A DNA stretch of 64,000 bases from UBA9620 sp965220695 (GTDB taxonomy: Bacteria; Acidobacteriota; Vicinamibacteria; Vicinamibacterales; UBA8438), in NCBI GenBank assembly GCA_965220695.1, contig OZ244838.1, forward strand, positions 2,604,001 through 2,668,000. Reading direction: 5' to 3'. Made by a program: the position numbers and the translations under genes. The number at the start of each line of letters is the position of its first letter. Positions within the stretch are counted from its first letter, which is position 1. The notes below the pieces were generated by a model that did no database searches, was not told where the DNA came from, and was given only the letters and a program-made list of their open reading frames with translations. Shown here in pieces: positions 28,326 to 37,610 of the stretch.

Positions 28326-29270
28326 ATGACGCATCCTTCAGACACCCCCGCGCTCCAATGCCGCCAACTGGTGAAGCGGTTCGCCGAGACGACCGCCGTG
28401 GACCGGCTCGACCTCACCGTGCCGCCGGGGACCATTTTCGGACTGCTTGGTCCGAACGGCTCCGGCAAGACCTCGACGATCCGCACCGCGCTGGGCATCT
28501 ACGTACCTGACGGCGGGACGATCGAGGTCCTCGGGTCGCGCGACCCGCTGGCGGTGCGCGGGCGCGTCGGCTACCTGCCCGAGGAGCGCGGACTCTACGC
28601 CAAGATGAAGGTCGGCGAACAGCTCGCGTTCCTGGCGTCCATCCGCGATCTCGACCAGCCGGAATCGCACCGCCGGGCGGGCGCCTGGCTCGAACGGATC
28701 GGATTGGCCGCCAACACGCACTCCCTGACGGGCGAGCTGTCGAAAGGCATGCAGCAGAAGGTCCAGTTCGCGGCAGCGGTCCTGCACGACCCGGAACTGA
28801 TCGTGTTGGACGAACCGTTCTCCGGGCTCGACCCGGTCAACGCGAAACTGCTCCAGGAGTTGATTCTGGAACAGCGGGCGCGCGGCGCCACCGTCATCCT
28901 GTCGACGCACCGGATGGAGCAGGTGGAAGCGCTGTGCGAGTCGATCTGCCTGATTCACCAGGGACGACCGGTGCTCGCCGGCAACCTGGCGGAGATCAAG
29001 GCCGGATACGGCCGCAACACCGTGGCCGTCGAGTACCGCGGCGCCGCCGGCGCCCTCGACGATCTCGACGGGGTCCGCCGGTGTGACGATACCGGTCAGG
29101 AAGCGCGTCTCGAGTTGGCGCCGGAGACCGACGGACAGGCGGTGATCCGCGCCGTGCTCGACCGGGTCAGCGTCCAGAGCGTGCGGCTGGAGCATCCCCA
29201 CATCGAAGAGATTTACCTGGAGACGGTCGGCCGCGACGGTGCGGGCGCGCAGGAGGTGGTCGCGCAATGA
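28326..29270 (+). CDS. ABC transporter ATPase (NatA-like)
   Basis: 314 residues. Walker A GLLGPNGSGKTSTIR, a Q-loop region, signature ELSKGMQQKVQ, Walker B ELIVLDEPFSGLDPV and H-switch ILSTHRMEQVEAL, then a C-terminal DUF4162-like extension (SVQSVRLEHPHIEEIYLETV). It powers the ABC-2 permease encoded next, with a 4-base overlap (ATGA). Such NatAB-type pairs export sodium or small hydrophobic compounds; the substrate here is unknown. Confidence 0.93.
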   Translation: MTHPSDTPALQCRQLVKRFAETTAVDRLDLTVPPGTIFGLLGPNGSGKTSTIRTALGIYVPDGGTIEVLGSRDPLAVRGRVGYLPEERGLYAKMKVGEQLAFLASIRDLDQPESHRRAGAWLERIGLAANTHSLTGELSKGMQQKVQFAAAVLHDPELIVLDEPFSGLDPVNAKLLQELILEQRARGATVILSTHRMEQVEALCESICLIHQGRPVLAGNLAEIKAGYGRNTVAVEYRGAAGALDDLDGVRRCDDTGQEARLELAPETDGQAVIRAVLDRVSVQSVRLEHPHIEEIYLETVGRDGAGAQEVVAQ

Positions 29271-30541
29271 ACCTGACCCAGGTGCTGAAGATCGCCCGCC
29301 GCGAGTATCTCGCCCGGGTGCGGAGCCGCGCGTTCATCCTCATGACGATCCTGGTGCCGGCGCTCATGGCCGGCTACATGCTCGTCATGCCCATCCTCTT
29401 CTCGAACACGGGCACGGACGAGCTGAGGATCGCGGTGGTCGACGCCGAGACCGGGCTGGCCGCCGCGCTGGGGGAACATCTCGGCCGTATCGACCGGCCG
29501 CGCATCACGGTCACCACACAGACCACGGTGCCGGATGGGTCGGACGCGTCGAGGGCGCCGTTCACCGCCGGCGTCCGGGAGGGGCAGATCGACGGCTACC
29601 TGCTGCTGCGCCCGGACCCCGACATCGTCGCCCGCGGCCGCTACTACGCCCGCGAGACCGGCAACCCGACCGTGATGAGCGAGCTGGAGCGAGCCGTGGA
29701 AGCGGCAGTCCTCGATCGCCTGCTCGTCGACACCGGGGTCGATGTCGCGCAGGTGCGGGCGTTGCAGCGCTCCTCGCTGGACACGGTCACCGTATCGGAG
29801 GAGGGAGAGTCCGAGGCCGGTTTCGCGGTCGCGTTCTTCAGTACGCTTGCCCTGGCGATGCTGCTCTACATGGCGATCATGATCAACGGACAAGGCATGG
29901 CGATGGCGATCGTCGAAGAGAAGGCGTCGCGGCTGATCGAGGTCATCCTCGGCGCCGTCACCGCCGGCGAGTTCATGACCGGGAAGATTCTGGGCGTGCT
30001 CGGATCCGGACTGACGCAACTCGCCGTCTGGGTCGGCGCGGCGCTGGTCGGCCTGCTCTACGCGCTGCCGACGCTGTCGCTGTCCGCCGACCTCGGCGGC
30101 GTCGATCTGAGCGCGATCCTGAACCTGCAGTTGATCGGCTACTACTCCATTTTCTTCACGCTCGGCTACTTCCTGTACTCGATCATGTTCGCCGCCATCG
30201 CCGCCACCTGCACCAGCACCGAAGAACTGTCACAATCGATGTTCGCTGCCGTGCTGCCGCTCGTCGTGGCCCTGATGTCGAGCTTCTACGTCGTCGCGAA
30301 CCCGGCCACCACGGCGGCGCGGGTGCTCAGTCTGCTGCCGCCGTTCACCCCGCTGGTCATGCCGGCCCGCATCAACGTGCTGCCGCCCCCGCTCTGGGAG
30401 ATCTGGTTGGGTATCGGCCTGCTGGTCCTCGGCATCGCGGCGTCCGGCTGGCTGGCCGCCAAGATCTTCCGCTTTGCGCTGCTCATGCATGGCAAGCGGC
30501 CCACGCTGCCCGATCTGCTGGGCGTCCTGCGGGCCTCGTGA
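29267..30541 (+). CDS. ABC-2 type permease (NatB-like)
   Basis: 424 residues. MNLTQVLKIARREYLARVRS opens the first membrane helix; a long periplasmic domain spans about 50-185. Then come six or so hydrophobic segments (FAVAFFSTLALAMLLYMAIM, LAVWVGAALVGLLYALP, YYSIFFTLGYFLYSIMFAAI, LPLVVALMSSFYVVA, IWLGIGLLVLGIAASGWLAA). VEEKASRLIEVILGAVTAGE is the typical ABC-2 coupling region. Forms a complex with the upstream ATPase. Confidence 0.92.
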   Translation: MNLTQVLKIARREYLARVRSRAFILMTILVPALMAGYMLVMPILFSNTGTDELRIAVVDAETGLAAALGEHLGRIDRPRITVTTQTTVPDGSDASRAPFTAGVREGQIDGYLLLRPDPDIVARGRYYARETGNPTVMSELERAVEAAVLDRLLVDTGVDVAQVRALQRSSLDTVTVSEEGESEAGFAVAFFSTLALAMLLYMAIMINGQGMAMAIVEEKASRLIEVILGAVTAGEFMTGKILGVLGSGLTQLAVWVGAALVGLLYALPTLSLSADLGGVDLSAILNLQLIGYYSIFFTLGYFLYSIMFAAIAATCTSTEELSQSMFAAVLPLVVALMSSFYVVANPATTAARVLSLLPPFTPLVMPARINVLPPPLWEIWLGIGLLVLGIAASGWLAAKIFRFALLMHGKRPTLPDLLGVLRAS

Positions 30542-30701
30542 ACCCGGTCCTGCCTCCCGGCCGGCCGGACAAATGCCACGGGGCTTTGGCGGCGGACTGG
30601 TATGATGCTGTCTGCATTGCGCCGCCGGGACCGCGCGTTTGTCCGTTCAGGTGTCGTCCCGCACGGTCGCGCGAGGCCGCAGACCGAAGAGGACCGATGT
30701 C

Positions 30702-32654
30702 ATGAGAGTGCTGCCGATACCGACCTGCCTGACCGTGGCGCTGCTGAGCGTCGCGGGATCCGCCGCCGCCCAGGAGCCCTCGACCGCCAACGGCGAGTGG
30801 CCCTCCTATGGAGGCAACCTGACCCACGACCGCTACTCGCCGCTCGATCAGATCGCGGCCGACAACTTCAGCGATCTGGAGCTGGCCTGGCGGTTCAACA
30901 CGGACAACCTCGGCCCGCGGCCGGAGAACAACTACCAGTCGACCCCCCTGATGGTGAACGGCATCCTCTACGTCACGGCCGGGTCCAGACGCGCCGCGGT
31001 CGCGCTCGATCCGGAGACCGGCGAGCTGCTCTGGATGCATCGCGTCGACGAAGGAGAACGTGGAGCGACCGCCCCACGCCGGCTGTCCGGCCGCGGACTC
31101 ACCTACTGGAACGACGGGGCGGACGGCGTCATCCTGTATGTCACCCCCGGGTACCAGCTCGTCGCCCTGAATGCGCTCACGGGGCACCGCATGGAGGGTT
31201 TCGGCGACGGCGGCATCCTCGACCTGAAACAGAACATCGACCAGGACCTCGAACCGACCTCGGAGATCGGGCTGCATGCCGCCCCCATCGTGGCCGGCAA
31301 CACGATCATCGTCGGAGCGGCGCATCTGCCCGGCGGGGCGCCGCCCTCCCGCACCAACGTCAAGGGCTTTATCCGGGGCTTCGACGTCCGGACCGGCGAC
31401 CGCAAGTGGATCTTCCATACGATTCCGAACGGCGACGAATTCGGCAACGACACCTGGGGCGACGGGTCCTGGCGCTACACCGGCAACACCGGGGTCTGGG
31501 CCCAGATGACCATCGACCCCGAGCTGAACATGGCCTATTTCCCGGTCGAGGCGCCGACCGGTGACTACTACGGCGGGCACCGTCCCGGCGACAACCTCTT
31601 CTCCGGCAGTGTCGTGGCGGTCGATCTGGATACCGGCGAGCGGGCCTGGCATTACCAGACGGTGCACCACGACATCTGGGACTGGGACCTGCCGGCGGCC
31701 CCGGTGCTGCTGGACATCACCGTCGACGGGCGCGACATCAAGGCGCTCATCCAGCCGACAAAGCAGAACTACATGTTCGTGCTCGACCGCCAGACCGGTG
31801 AACCGATCTGGCCGATTCCGGAGGTGCCGGTCCAGGCGGGCGACGTACCGGGCGAGTGGTACGCGCCGACGCAGCCGATTCCCAGCAAACCGCCGCCGGT
31901 CGACGAAATCGACCTGAACGAGGATCTCCTCGTCGACTACACGCCCGAGATGCGGCAACGCGCCGGGGAGATCTACGCCAGGCACACGATCGGCTGGCTG
32001 TACGACCCGCCTACCGTGGCGCGGCCCGACATGCTGGGCACCCTGCAGCTTCCGAACTCGACGGGCGGCGTGAACTGGCCCGGGGGAGCGGCCGACCCCG
32101 AAACGGGGTTCTTCTACATCTACACGAAGACCCAGATCGGGGCGCTCGGGCTGGTCAACGACCCGGACCGCTCGGACATGGACTTCATTCGCGGCCGGCC
32201 CGACGGGGTCGGCTTCCGGGACGCGTCGACCAGTATCGACGGCTTCCCGATGATCAAGCCGCCCTGGGGCCGGATCACCGCCATCGACATGAACGTCGGC
32301 GAGATCGCCTGGCAGATTCCGCACGGCGAGGCCCCTGACAACATCCGCAACCACCCGCTGCTCGGTGGTCGGGACATCGGGCGGACCGGGTGGCCCGGTC
32401 GCGTCGGCGTGCTGGTGACGAAGAACCTGATCGTTGCCGGAGAATCGGGGAGCTACACCACGGAGACGGGTGACACCGGTGCGATGCTGCGCGCCTACGA
32501 CAAGGCGACCGGCGAAGAGGTGGGGGCGGTTTACATGACCGCTCCGCAGTCTGGATCACCCATGACCTATGCGGTTGACGGCCAGCAGTACATCGTGGTG
32601 GCCACCAGCGGCGGCGGTCAGTCGGGCACGCTGCTCGCCTATACGCTGCCCTGA
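30702..32654 (+). CDS. Secreted PQQ-dependent dehydrogenase
   Basis: 650 residues with signal peptide (MRVLPIPTCLTVALLSVAGS, cleaved near AAAQ) and Shine-Dalgarno GAAGAGGA. The eight-bladed quinoprotein propeller shows WPSYGGNLTHDRYSPLDQI at the N-terminus, WMHRVDEGERG, a YYGGHRPGDNLFSGSVVAVD blade, HHDIWDWDLPAAPVLLDI, and a SGGGQSGTLLAYTLP end. This is the pattern of membrane/periplasmic quinoprotein glucose/alcohol dehydrogenases. There is no C-terminal haem domain, so electrons must go to a separate cytochrome. Substrate uncertain. Confidence 0.9.
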   Translation: MRVLPIPTCLTVALLSVAGSAAAQEPSTANGEWPSYGGNLTHDRYSPLDQIAADNFSDLELAWRFNTDNLGPRPENNYQSTPLMVNGILYVTAGSRRAAVALDPETGELLWMHRVDEGERGATAPRRLSGRGLTYWNDGADGVILYVTPGYQLVALNALTGHRMEGFGDGGILDLKQNIDQDLEPTSEIGLHAAPIVAGNTIIVGAAHLPGGAPPSRTNVKGFIRGFDVRTGDRKWIFHTIPNGDEFGNDTWGDGSWRYTGNTGVWAQMTIDPELNMAYFPVEAPTGDYYGGHRPGDNLFSGSVVAVDLDTGERAWHYQTVHHDIWDWDLPAAPVLLDITVDGRDIKALIQPTKQNYMFVLDRQTGEPIWPIPEVPVQAGDVPGEWYAPTQPIPSKPPPVDEIDLNEDLLVDYTPEMRQRAGEIYARHTIGWLYDPPTVARPDMLGTLQLPNSTGGVNWPGGAADPETGFFYIYTKTQIGALGLVNDPDRSDMDFIRGRPDGVGFRDASTSIDGFPMIKPPWGRITAIDMNVGEIAWQIPHGEAPDNIRNHPLLGGRDIGRTGWPGRVGVLVTKNLIVAGESGSYTTETGDTGAMLRAYDKATGEEVGAVYMTAPQSGSPMTYAVDGQQYIVVATSGGGQSGTLLAYTLP

Positions 32655-32774
32655 CGCAGCCCGCTCGACCGTCGGTCCACACGCGCAACGCCGATCCGGC
32701 GTCGGACGCGTGCCGCAGGCGCCGGCGCGGACGTCCGCGCCGGTCGACCGTCGCTCGAGCGGGCCGTCTCCTCC

Positions 32775-34214
32775 ATGACCATGACCGCGACGCGGCCGAG
32801 CTTCTACGCCAACGTCTCCCGCACCTTCGATCACGCCGCCGCCTTCGGCGACTATCCCCCTGGTCTGCTGGACCAGATCAAGCGCTGCAACGCGGTCTAT
32901 CTCATGGAGTTCCCGTTGCGCCGCGCCGACGGGAGCATCGACGTCATACGGGCCTGGCGCGCCGAGCACAGTCATCACCGCCTGCCGCTGAAGGGCGGCA
33001 TCCGCTACAGCCCGCAGGTCAACCAGGACGAGGTCACGGCGCTGGCCACGCTCATGACCTTCAAGTGCGCGATCGTGGATGTCCCGTTCGGCGGCGCGAA
33101 GGGCGCGGTGCAGATTGACACCAGCACCTGCACGGATGACGAGATCGAACGGCTGACCCGGCGTTACACGCACGAGCTCGTGAAGAAGAACTTCATTGGC
33201 CCCGCCCTCGACGTGCCGGCGCCGGATTTCGGGACCGGGAGCCGCGAAATGGCCTGGATCGCCGACACCTACATGCAGCTCCGGCCGAACCAGATCGACG
33301 CCCTCGGCTGCGTGACCGGCAAACCGGTGGACGAGGGCGGTATTCATGGACGGACCGAGGCGACCGGCCGCGGGGTCTTCTACGCGCTGCGGGAAGTCTG
33401 CGCGCACGCCGCAGACATGCAGCGGCTCGGACTCGCCCCCGGTATCGAAGGCAAGCGTGTCGTGGTGCAGGGGTTCGGCAAGGTCGGCTACTGGGTGGCG
33501 CGGTTCTGCGAAGAGGGGGGCGCACGCATCGTGGGCCTCGCCGAGCGCGACGGCGCCATCGCCAACCCCGGGGGGTTCGACCTGGAACAGGTCAAGCAGC
33601 ACCGCGACGCCACCGGCTCGCTGCTGCACTTCGCGGGCGCCGACACGCTGTCCCGTTCAGCCGATGTGCTGGAACTCGACTGCGACGTCCTGATTCCGGC
33701 CGCCCTGGAAGGTCAGATCACCGCCAGCAACGCCGCCCGGATTCGCGCCCGCATCGTGGTGGAGGGCGCCAACGGCCCGACCACCCCGGAGGCGGACGAG
33801 ATACTCCACGACCGGGGCGTCCTTATCGTCCCCGACATCTACGCCAACGCGGGCGGTGTGATCGTGTCGTACTTCGAGTGGCTCAAGAACCTCTCCCACG
33901 TCGGCTTCGGCCGGCTCGAGAAGCGCTATCAGGAAAGCGCGTACGGCCGCCTGCTCTCGACGATCGAGTCTGCGACCGGCACGACGATCACCGCCGACGA
34001 GCGTCGAGCCGTCATTCGCGGCGCAGACGAGTTGACCGTCGTGAACTCCGGACTTGAAGAGATCATGGCGGTCGCCTACGGCGAGATTCGCGATGGGCGT
34101 CTTTCCCTGACCCTGCTCCGCAGACTGCGCGGCGGCGACCAGCGTCACCAGCGGCAGCGGGCGCAAAATCTCCTCGACCGGAGATACGTTCGCTGCGCAT
34201 GGCCGCCATGGTGA
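32775..34214 (+). CDS. Glu/Leu/Phe/Val dehydrogenase (glutamate dehydrogenase) with altered 3' end
   Basis: 479 residues as read. The catalytic core is intact: PLKGGIRYSP, VPFGGAKGAVQID (catalytic lysine), DVPAPDFGTGSREMAWI, TEATGRGVFYAL, VVVQGFGKVGYWVARF (NAD(P) fold) and EGANGPTTPEAD. It interconverts glutamate and 2-oxoglutarate with ammonia. After GEIRDGRL the reading frame departs from the family. The expected end (MAAMVNAIDKVARSYLSMGV, FP) is encoded 34,190-34,267 in another frame, and ATGGGCGTCTTTCCCTGA is present twice (34,093 and 34,250). An internal duplication has scrambled the last ~30 residues. Confidence 0.85.
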   Translation: MTMTATRPSFYANVSRTFDHAAAFGDYPPGLLDQIKRCNAVYLMEFPLRRADGSIDVIRAWRAEHSHHRLPLKGGIRYSPQVNQDEVTALATLMTFKCAIVDVPFGGAKGAVQIDTSTCTDDEIERLTRRYTHELVKKNFIGPALDVPAPDFGTGSREMAWIADTYMQLRPNQIDALGCVTGKPVDEGGIHGRTEATGRGVFYALREVCAHAADMQRLGLAPGIEGKRVVVQGFGKVGYWVARFCEEGGARIVGLAERDGAIANPGGFDLEQVKQHRDATGSLLHFAGADTLSRSADVLELDCDVLIPAALEGQITASNAARIRARIVVEGANGPTTPEADEILHDRGVLIVPDIYANAGGVIVSYFEWLKNLSHVGFGRLEKRYQESAYGRLLSTIESATGTTITADERRAVIRGADELTVVNSGLEEIMAVAYGEIRDGRLSLTLLRRLRGGDQRHQRQRAQNLLDRRYVRCAWPPW

Positions 34215-34264
34215 ACGCCATCGACAAGGTGGCGCGATCGTATCTGTCAATGGGCGTCTTTCCC

Positions 34265-34467
34265 TGACAGCCCGTGGCAAAAGCCCCGCTGCATTCTGCG
34301 TTTTCCGGTAGACGCACAGGGCAACCACAAGGGTTGCCCCTACCCTTCTTGCTCAGAACCGGGCAACCACAAGGGTTGCCCCTACAGGTATGCTCCCTCG
34401 TCGCGCCTTGCCACGCGGGCGCATCGCCGATCTCGGTGCAACGCGGGGTTTCACCACGGGCTGCTGA
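34265..34467 (-). repeat. Dispersed TIR repeat, copy K
   Basis: Begins TGACAGCCCGTGGCAAAAGC (beta) at the ancestral glutamate dehydrogenase stop and ends CCACGGGCTGCTGA (alpha). Two GGGCAACC hairpins in reverse orientation (about 34,319 and 34,361). Confidence 0.85.
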
Positions 34468-34768
34468 ACACTCGGAAACAGTGGTTCCCTGGCGAAGACC
34501 GACACGGCAACACAGTTATGTTGCCCAGTACACGGCAGATGGGCGCTGCAGTGACGGGCGCGACGGGGTGGACGGGCTCCATGCGTGACAGGTGCGTACG
34601 CCGATTGGTCACCTACCTCCGGCGGCAGCGATACTCCGAATGGCCAAACACACCGCGCGATCAGGTGCTCTTCGTCCGGGCTGCCATTCGCCGTTGCACA
34701 CACCGCGCTACTCGCTGTGATCGGAACCGGATAGAACGCCAGCTATTGTGCGAGGGAGGGATTCTTCA
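34468..34768. other. Intergenic stretch without recognisable features
   Basis: About 300 bases between repeat K and the enoyl-CoA hydratase gene. Short open frames on both strands show no family pattern. A GAGGGAGGG Shine-Dalgarno near its end serves the next gene. Confidence 0.4.
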
Positions 34769-35602
34769 ATGTACGACACCATCCAGTACACCGTCGACGA
34801 GCCGATCGCGACGATCACCCTGAACCGCCCGGACCGGCTCAACGCCCTGACCGGCCAGATGCTGGCCGAACTGCAGCAGGCGGTGGCGGCCGCGGAGGCA
34901 GACGAACGGGCGGTGGCGATCCTCCTGACCGGCGCCGGCCGCGGGTTCTGCGCGGGCGCCGACATGGCGCGCCTGCAAGCCACCTCGCAGGGCAAGACCC
35001 GCTCGTCGGTCGCGTTCGAACCGGGCGAGAAACCGGGTGACTACGACATGCTCGGCGAGGGCTACCGGCAGGGGCACGCCTATCTGCTGGCGGTCCGCAA
35101 GCCGATCGTGGCGGCCGTCAACGGACCGTGCGCCGGACTGGGGTTCGTCATCGCGATGCTGTGCGACATCCGGTTCGCATCGGACCGCGCCCTCTTCACC
35201 ACGGCGTTTGCGCAGCGGGGACTGGTGGCCGAACATGGGGTCAGTTGGATCCTGCCGCGTCTGATCGGGCCGGCGCGCGCCCTGGACATCCTCCTCACCG
35301 GGCGCAAGTTCGATGGCGCGGAAGCGGAGCGGCTCGGTGTGGTGAACCGGATGATCCCGCACGACCGCCTCCTGAGCTACGCGCGCGAGTATCTGACGGC
35401 GATGGCGGCCACCGCGGCGCCGAAGTCGCTGCAGACCATGAAACATCAGGTCTACAAGCATCTCGACGCGCCGCTGGGCGGCGCGTTGCGAGAATCGATG
35501 GCGTTGATGGAACGCAGCCTGCGGGATGCCGACTTCAAGGAAGGGGTCGACTCGTATCTCGAGAAACGCCCGCCGCGTTTCGCGCGGGTCACCGTCGGCT
35601 GA
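34769..35602 (+). CDS. Enoyl-CoA hydratase/isomerase family protein
   Basis: 277 residues of crotonase fold: ATITLNRPDRLNALTGQML, GAGRGFCAGADMARLQ (oxyanion hole), KPIVAAVNGPCAGLGFVIAM, DIRFASDRALFTTAFAQRGL and HGVSWILPRLIGPARALDIL. The glutamate expected in hydratases lies in the EHGVSW segment. Probably beta-oxidation or a related acyl-CoA step; exact substrate unknown. ATG follows a strong Shine-Dalgarno. Monocistronic, convergent with the next gene. Confidence 0.9.
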   Translation: MYDTIQYTVDEPIATITLNRPDRLNALTGQMLAELQQAVAAAEADERAVAILLTGAGRGFCAGADMARLQATSQGKTRSSVAFEPGEKPGDYDMLGEGYRQGHAYLLAVRKPIVAAVNGPCAGLGFVIAMLCDIRFASDRALFTTAFAQRGLVAEHGVSWILPRLIGPARALDILLTGRKFDGAEAERLGVVNRMIPHDRLLSYAREYLTAMAATAAPKSLQTMKHQVYKHLDAPLGGALRESMALMERSLRDADFKEGVDSYLEKRPPRFARVTVG

Positions 35603-35682
35603 CCGTCCCAGATGCGCGTCCCGCGGCAGACAACCGGCGCAGCAGCCCGGCGACCGGACGCGCGCGGCCCCGGCCGCTCGCG

Positions 35683-36930
35683 CTAGCGCAGATCGATCGC
35701 GACCAGCGTGTCGCCGTTGCGCGCATAGAGGCGGCCGTCGGCCAGGGCCGGATAGGCCCGCACGACGCCGGGGAGGATCGCGGCCCCGGCGAGCGGCCGG
35801 AACCCGTCGGGCGAGGCATCCGCCAGCAACAACTCACCCGATTCGCGCAGAATCACGAGACGGCCCCCGGCGAGGGTGATCGATCCGGCGCCGAAGCGCT
35901 CCTCGCTCCAGCGCACCTCGCCGGTCCGCAGGTCGACCGCGCGCAGGCTCGGTCCGTACTCCTGGCGGCCGTGGTAGCCGTACAGCACGCCGTCGCGCAC
36001 CACGGCGGTGGCGTAGTGATTCGTCATGCTGTCGTCCCCGGCCCACTCCTCGACCAGCGCCGACCCCTCGACCCGGAACAGCGCGGCGCCGGTGCCGTAG
36101 CTGGAGGAGATGAAGATTCGCTCGCCGACCACCAGCGGTGTCGCCGCGTTGACCGACGCGCCCAACCGCGACCGCCAGCGGCGCTCGAACAGGACGGCGC
36201 CCGATTCGGGGTCGAGACCGACCAGCCCGGTCCGCGTGAAGAAGAGCGCGTGCCGGCGCCCCCCGAAGTTGGCGCCCACCGGCGACGAATAGCTCGCCTC
36301 GTCGGTCGTTGCGGTCCAGAGTTCGGCGCCGGTCCGCGCGTCGAACGCCACGATACCGCCGCGCCGCCCGCCGACGTTGGCGATCAGCCGCCCGTCCTCG
36401 ACCAGCGGCGAGCCGGCGGCGCCAAAGAAGCCCTTGGCGACGGCGTAGCGCGCGTGGGTATCCACGTTCCAGGCGCCCGCACCTGTCTCGAGGTCCACGG
36501 CGTGCAGTTGGCCCTGAGCGCCGAACACGTAGACCCGGCCGCCGGCGACGACCGGCACCGACCGCGGCCCTTCGTCGAACCCGAAGTCATCCCGGTAGGT
36601 CGTCGGGTAGTCGTAGCGCCAGATCGTCTCTCCCGACTCGACCGACAGCGCCTCGACCACTTCGCTGGCCCCGACGCGGTGGAACAGGATGACGCGGTCA
36701 CCCACCACCGCCGGCCCGGCGAACCCGGCGCCGACCGGCCGCTGCCACAGCCGCGCCGGGCCCTCCGCGGGCCACACCTCCGCAAGCTGCACGCCGGAAT
36801 ACGTCCCGTTGCGCGTCGGCCCGAGAATCTGCGGCCAGTCCTGGGCCACGAGCGCGACCCCCGCCAACCGCACAGCCGCGACCGCCGCGCCAACGCCGAA
36901 GATGAGCATCAACCGCCTGCGTGGTGTCAT
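35683..36930 (-). CDS. PQQ-like beta-propeller protein, exported
   Basis: 415 residues with an N-terminal hydrophobic segment (LMLIFGVGAAVAAVRLAGVA, then QDWPQILGPTRNGTY). Repeating blades follow: ALSVESGETIWRYDYPT, LHAVDLETGAGAWNVD, IVAFDARTGAELWTATTD, LVGLDPESGAVLFERRW and LRAVDLRTGEVRWSEERF, with the (A/V)xDxxTGxxxW motif of PQQ_2/YVTN-like repeats. It lacks enzyme landmarks; such proteins are common and often have no proven cofactor in Acidobacteriota. It shares the WPQ-G opening with 38458-39753 and 40828-42171. Confidence 0.85.
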   Translation of the reverse strand: MTPRRRLMLIFGVGAAVAAVRLAGVALVAQDWPQILGPTRNGTYSGVQLAEVWPAEGPARLWQRPVGAGFAGPAVVGDRVILFHRVGASEVVEALSVESGETIWRYDYPTTYRDDFGFDEGPRSVPVVAGGRVYVFGAQGQLHAVDLETGAGAWNVDTHARYAVAKGFFGAAGSPLVEDGRLIANVGGRRGGIVAFDARTGAELWTATTDEASYSSPVGANFGGRRHALFFTRTGLVGLDPESGAVLFERRWRSRLGASVNAATPLVVGERIFISSSYGTGAALFRVEGSALVEEWAGDDSMTNHYATAVVRDGVLYGYHGRQEYGPSLRAVDLRTGEVRWSEERFGAGSITLAGGRLVILRESGELLLADASPDGFRPLAGAAILPGVVRAYPALADGRLYARNGDTLVAIDLR

Positions 36931-36946
36931 CGGGGTTCAGTCTCCT

Positions 36947-37492
36947 TCAGCGGTAGCCGGGGTCGGTCGCCAGAACGGCATAGACCGAGTGGTCGACCCA
37001 GTGATCGTACAGCCACTCCGCGTCCCGGAGTTGCCCTTCGAGGCGGAACCCCAGACGCTGCGGCACGGCGCGGCTCCGATGGTTGTCGACCGCGCACCGT
37101 ATCTCGATGCGATGCAGCCCCATCACACCGAAACCGTAGGCCACGAGCCGGCGGCACGCCGCCGTGACCAGCCCCTGGCCCTGGAACTCCTCGCCCACCC
37201 AGTACCCGAGCGCGGTCGCCCGGTTTCGCCAGTCGATGCGATGATGTCCGATGACCCCCGCGATCTGGCCCCGCCACATGAGCGCCGCCTGAAAGCCGTT
37301 GTTGTCACGCACCTGGACGAGCGTGGCGCGAATGAAACCGCGCGTGTCCTCGACCCTCCGGATACCGTCCAACCACGGCAGCCAGCGGCGCAGGTAGGCG
37401 CGATTGCGATCGGTCAACCGAAACAACTCGTCGGCGTGACGCATCTCGAGTGTGCACAGGTAGAATTCGTCATTGATCGCGAGCGTCGGCAT
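36947..37492 (-). CDS. GNAT acetyltransferase, RimJ/RimL type
   Basis: 181 residues from ATG 37492 (MPTLAINDEFYLCTLEMRHA). GNAT features: LFRLTDRNRAYLRRWLPWLD, GVIGHHRIDWRNRATALGYW, VGEEFQGQGLVTAACRRLVA (acetyl-CoA loop, Q/RxxGxG/A-like) and HRIEIRCAVDNHRSRAVPQR with LGFRLEGQLRDAEW. This is the pattern of ribosomal-protein-serine acetyltransferase-like enzymes. The target cannot be told. In-frame codons upstream are probably untranslated. The gene is divergent from DUF4159. Confidence 0.88.
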   Translation of the reverse strand: MPTLAINDEFYLCTLEMRHADELFRLTDRNRAYLRRWLPWLDGIRRVEDTRGFIRATLVQVRDNNGFQAALMWRGQIAGVIGHHRIDWRNRATALGYWVGEEFQGQGLVTAACRRLVAYGFGVMGLHRIEIRCAVDNHRSRAVPQRLGFRLEGQLRDAEWLYDHWVDHSVYAVLATDPGYR

Positions 37493-37610
37493 TTGGTGAG
37501 CGGCGCGATTATATCGTGCGGTCAACACCGGTCCGACAACCCTCTTTTTTTGCCACACGCCGCCAGATGACGTAGCCTTGTCCTGATACGCGGACCACGG
37601 AGTCAACTCG

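Noticed and set aside
29213..30019. Minus-strand frame opposite the ABC permease
   Set aside because: Shadow frame in a high-GC coding region with no recognisable domain; the plus strand is clearly coding.
34518..34823. A 101-codon frame before the enoyl-CoA hydratase
   Set aside because: Overlaps the start of the confirmed gene in another frame; no family, no Shine-Dalgarno.
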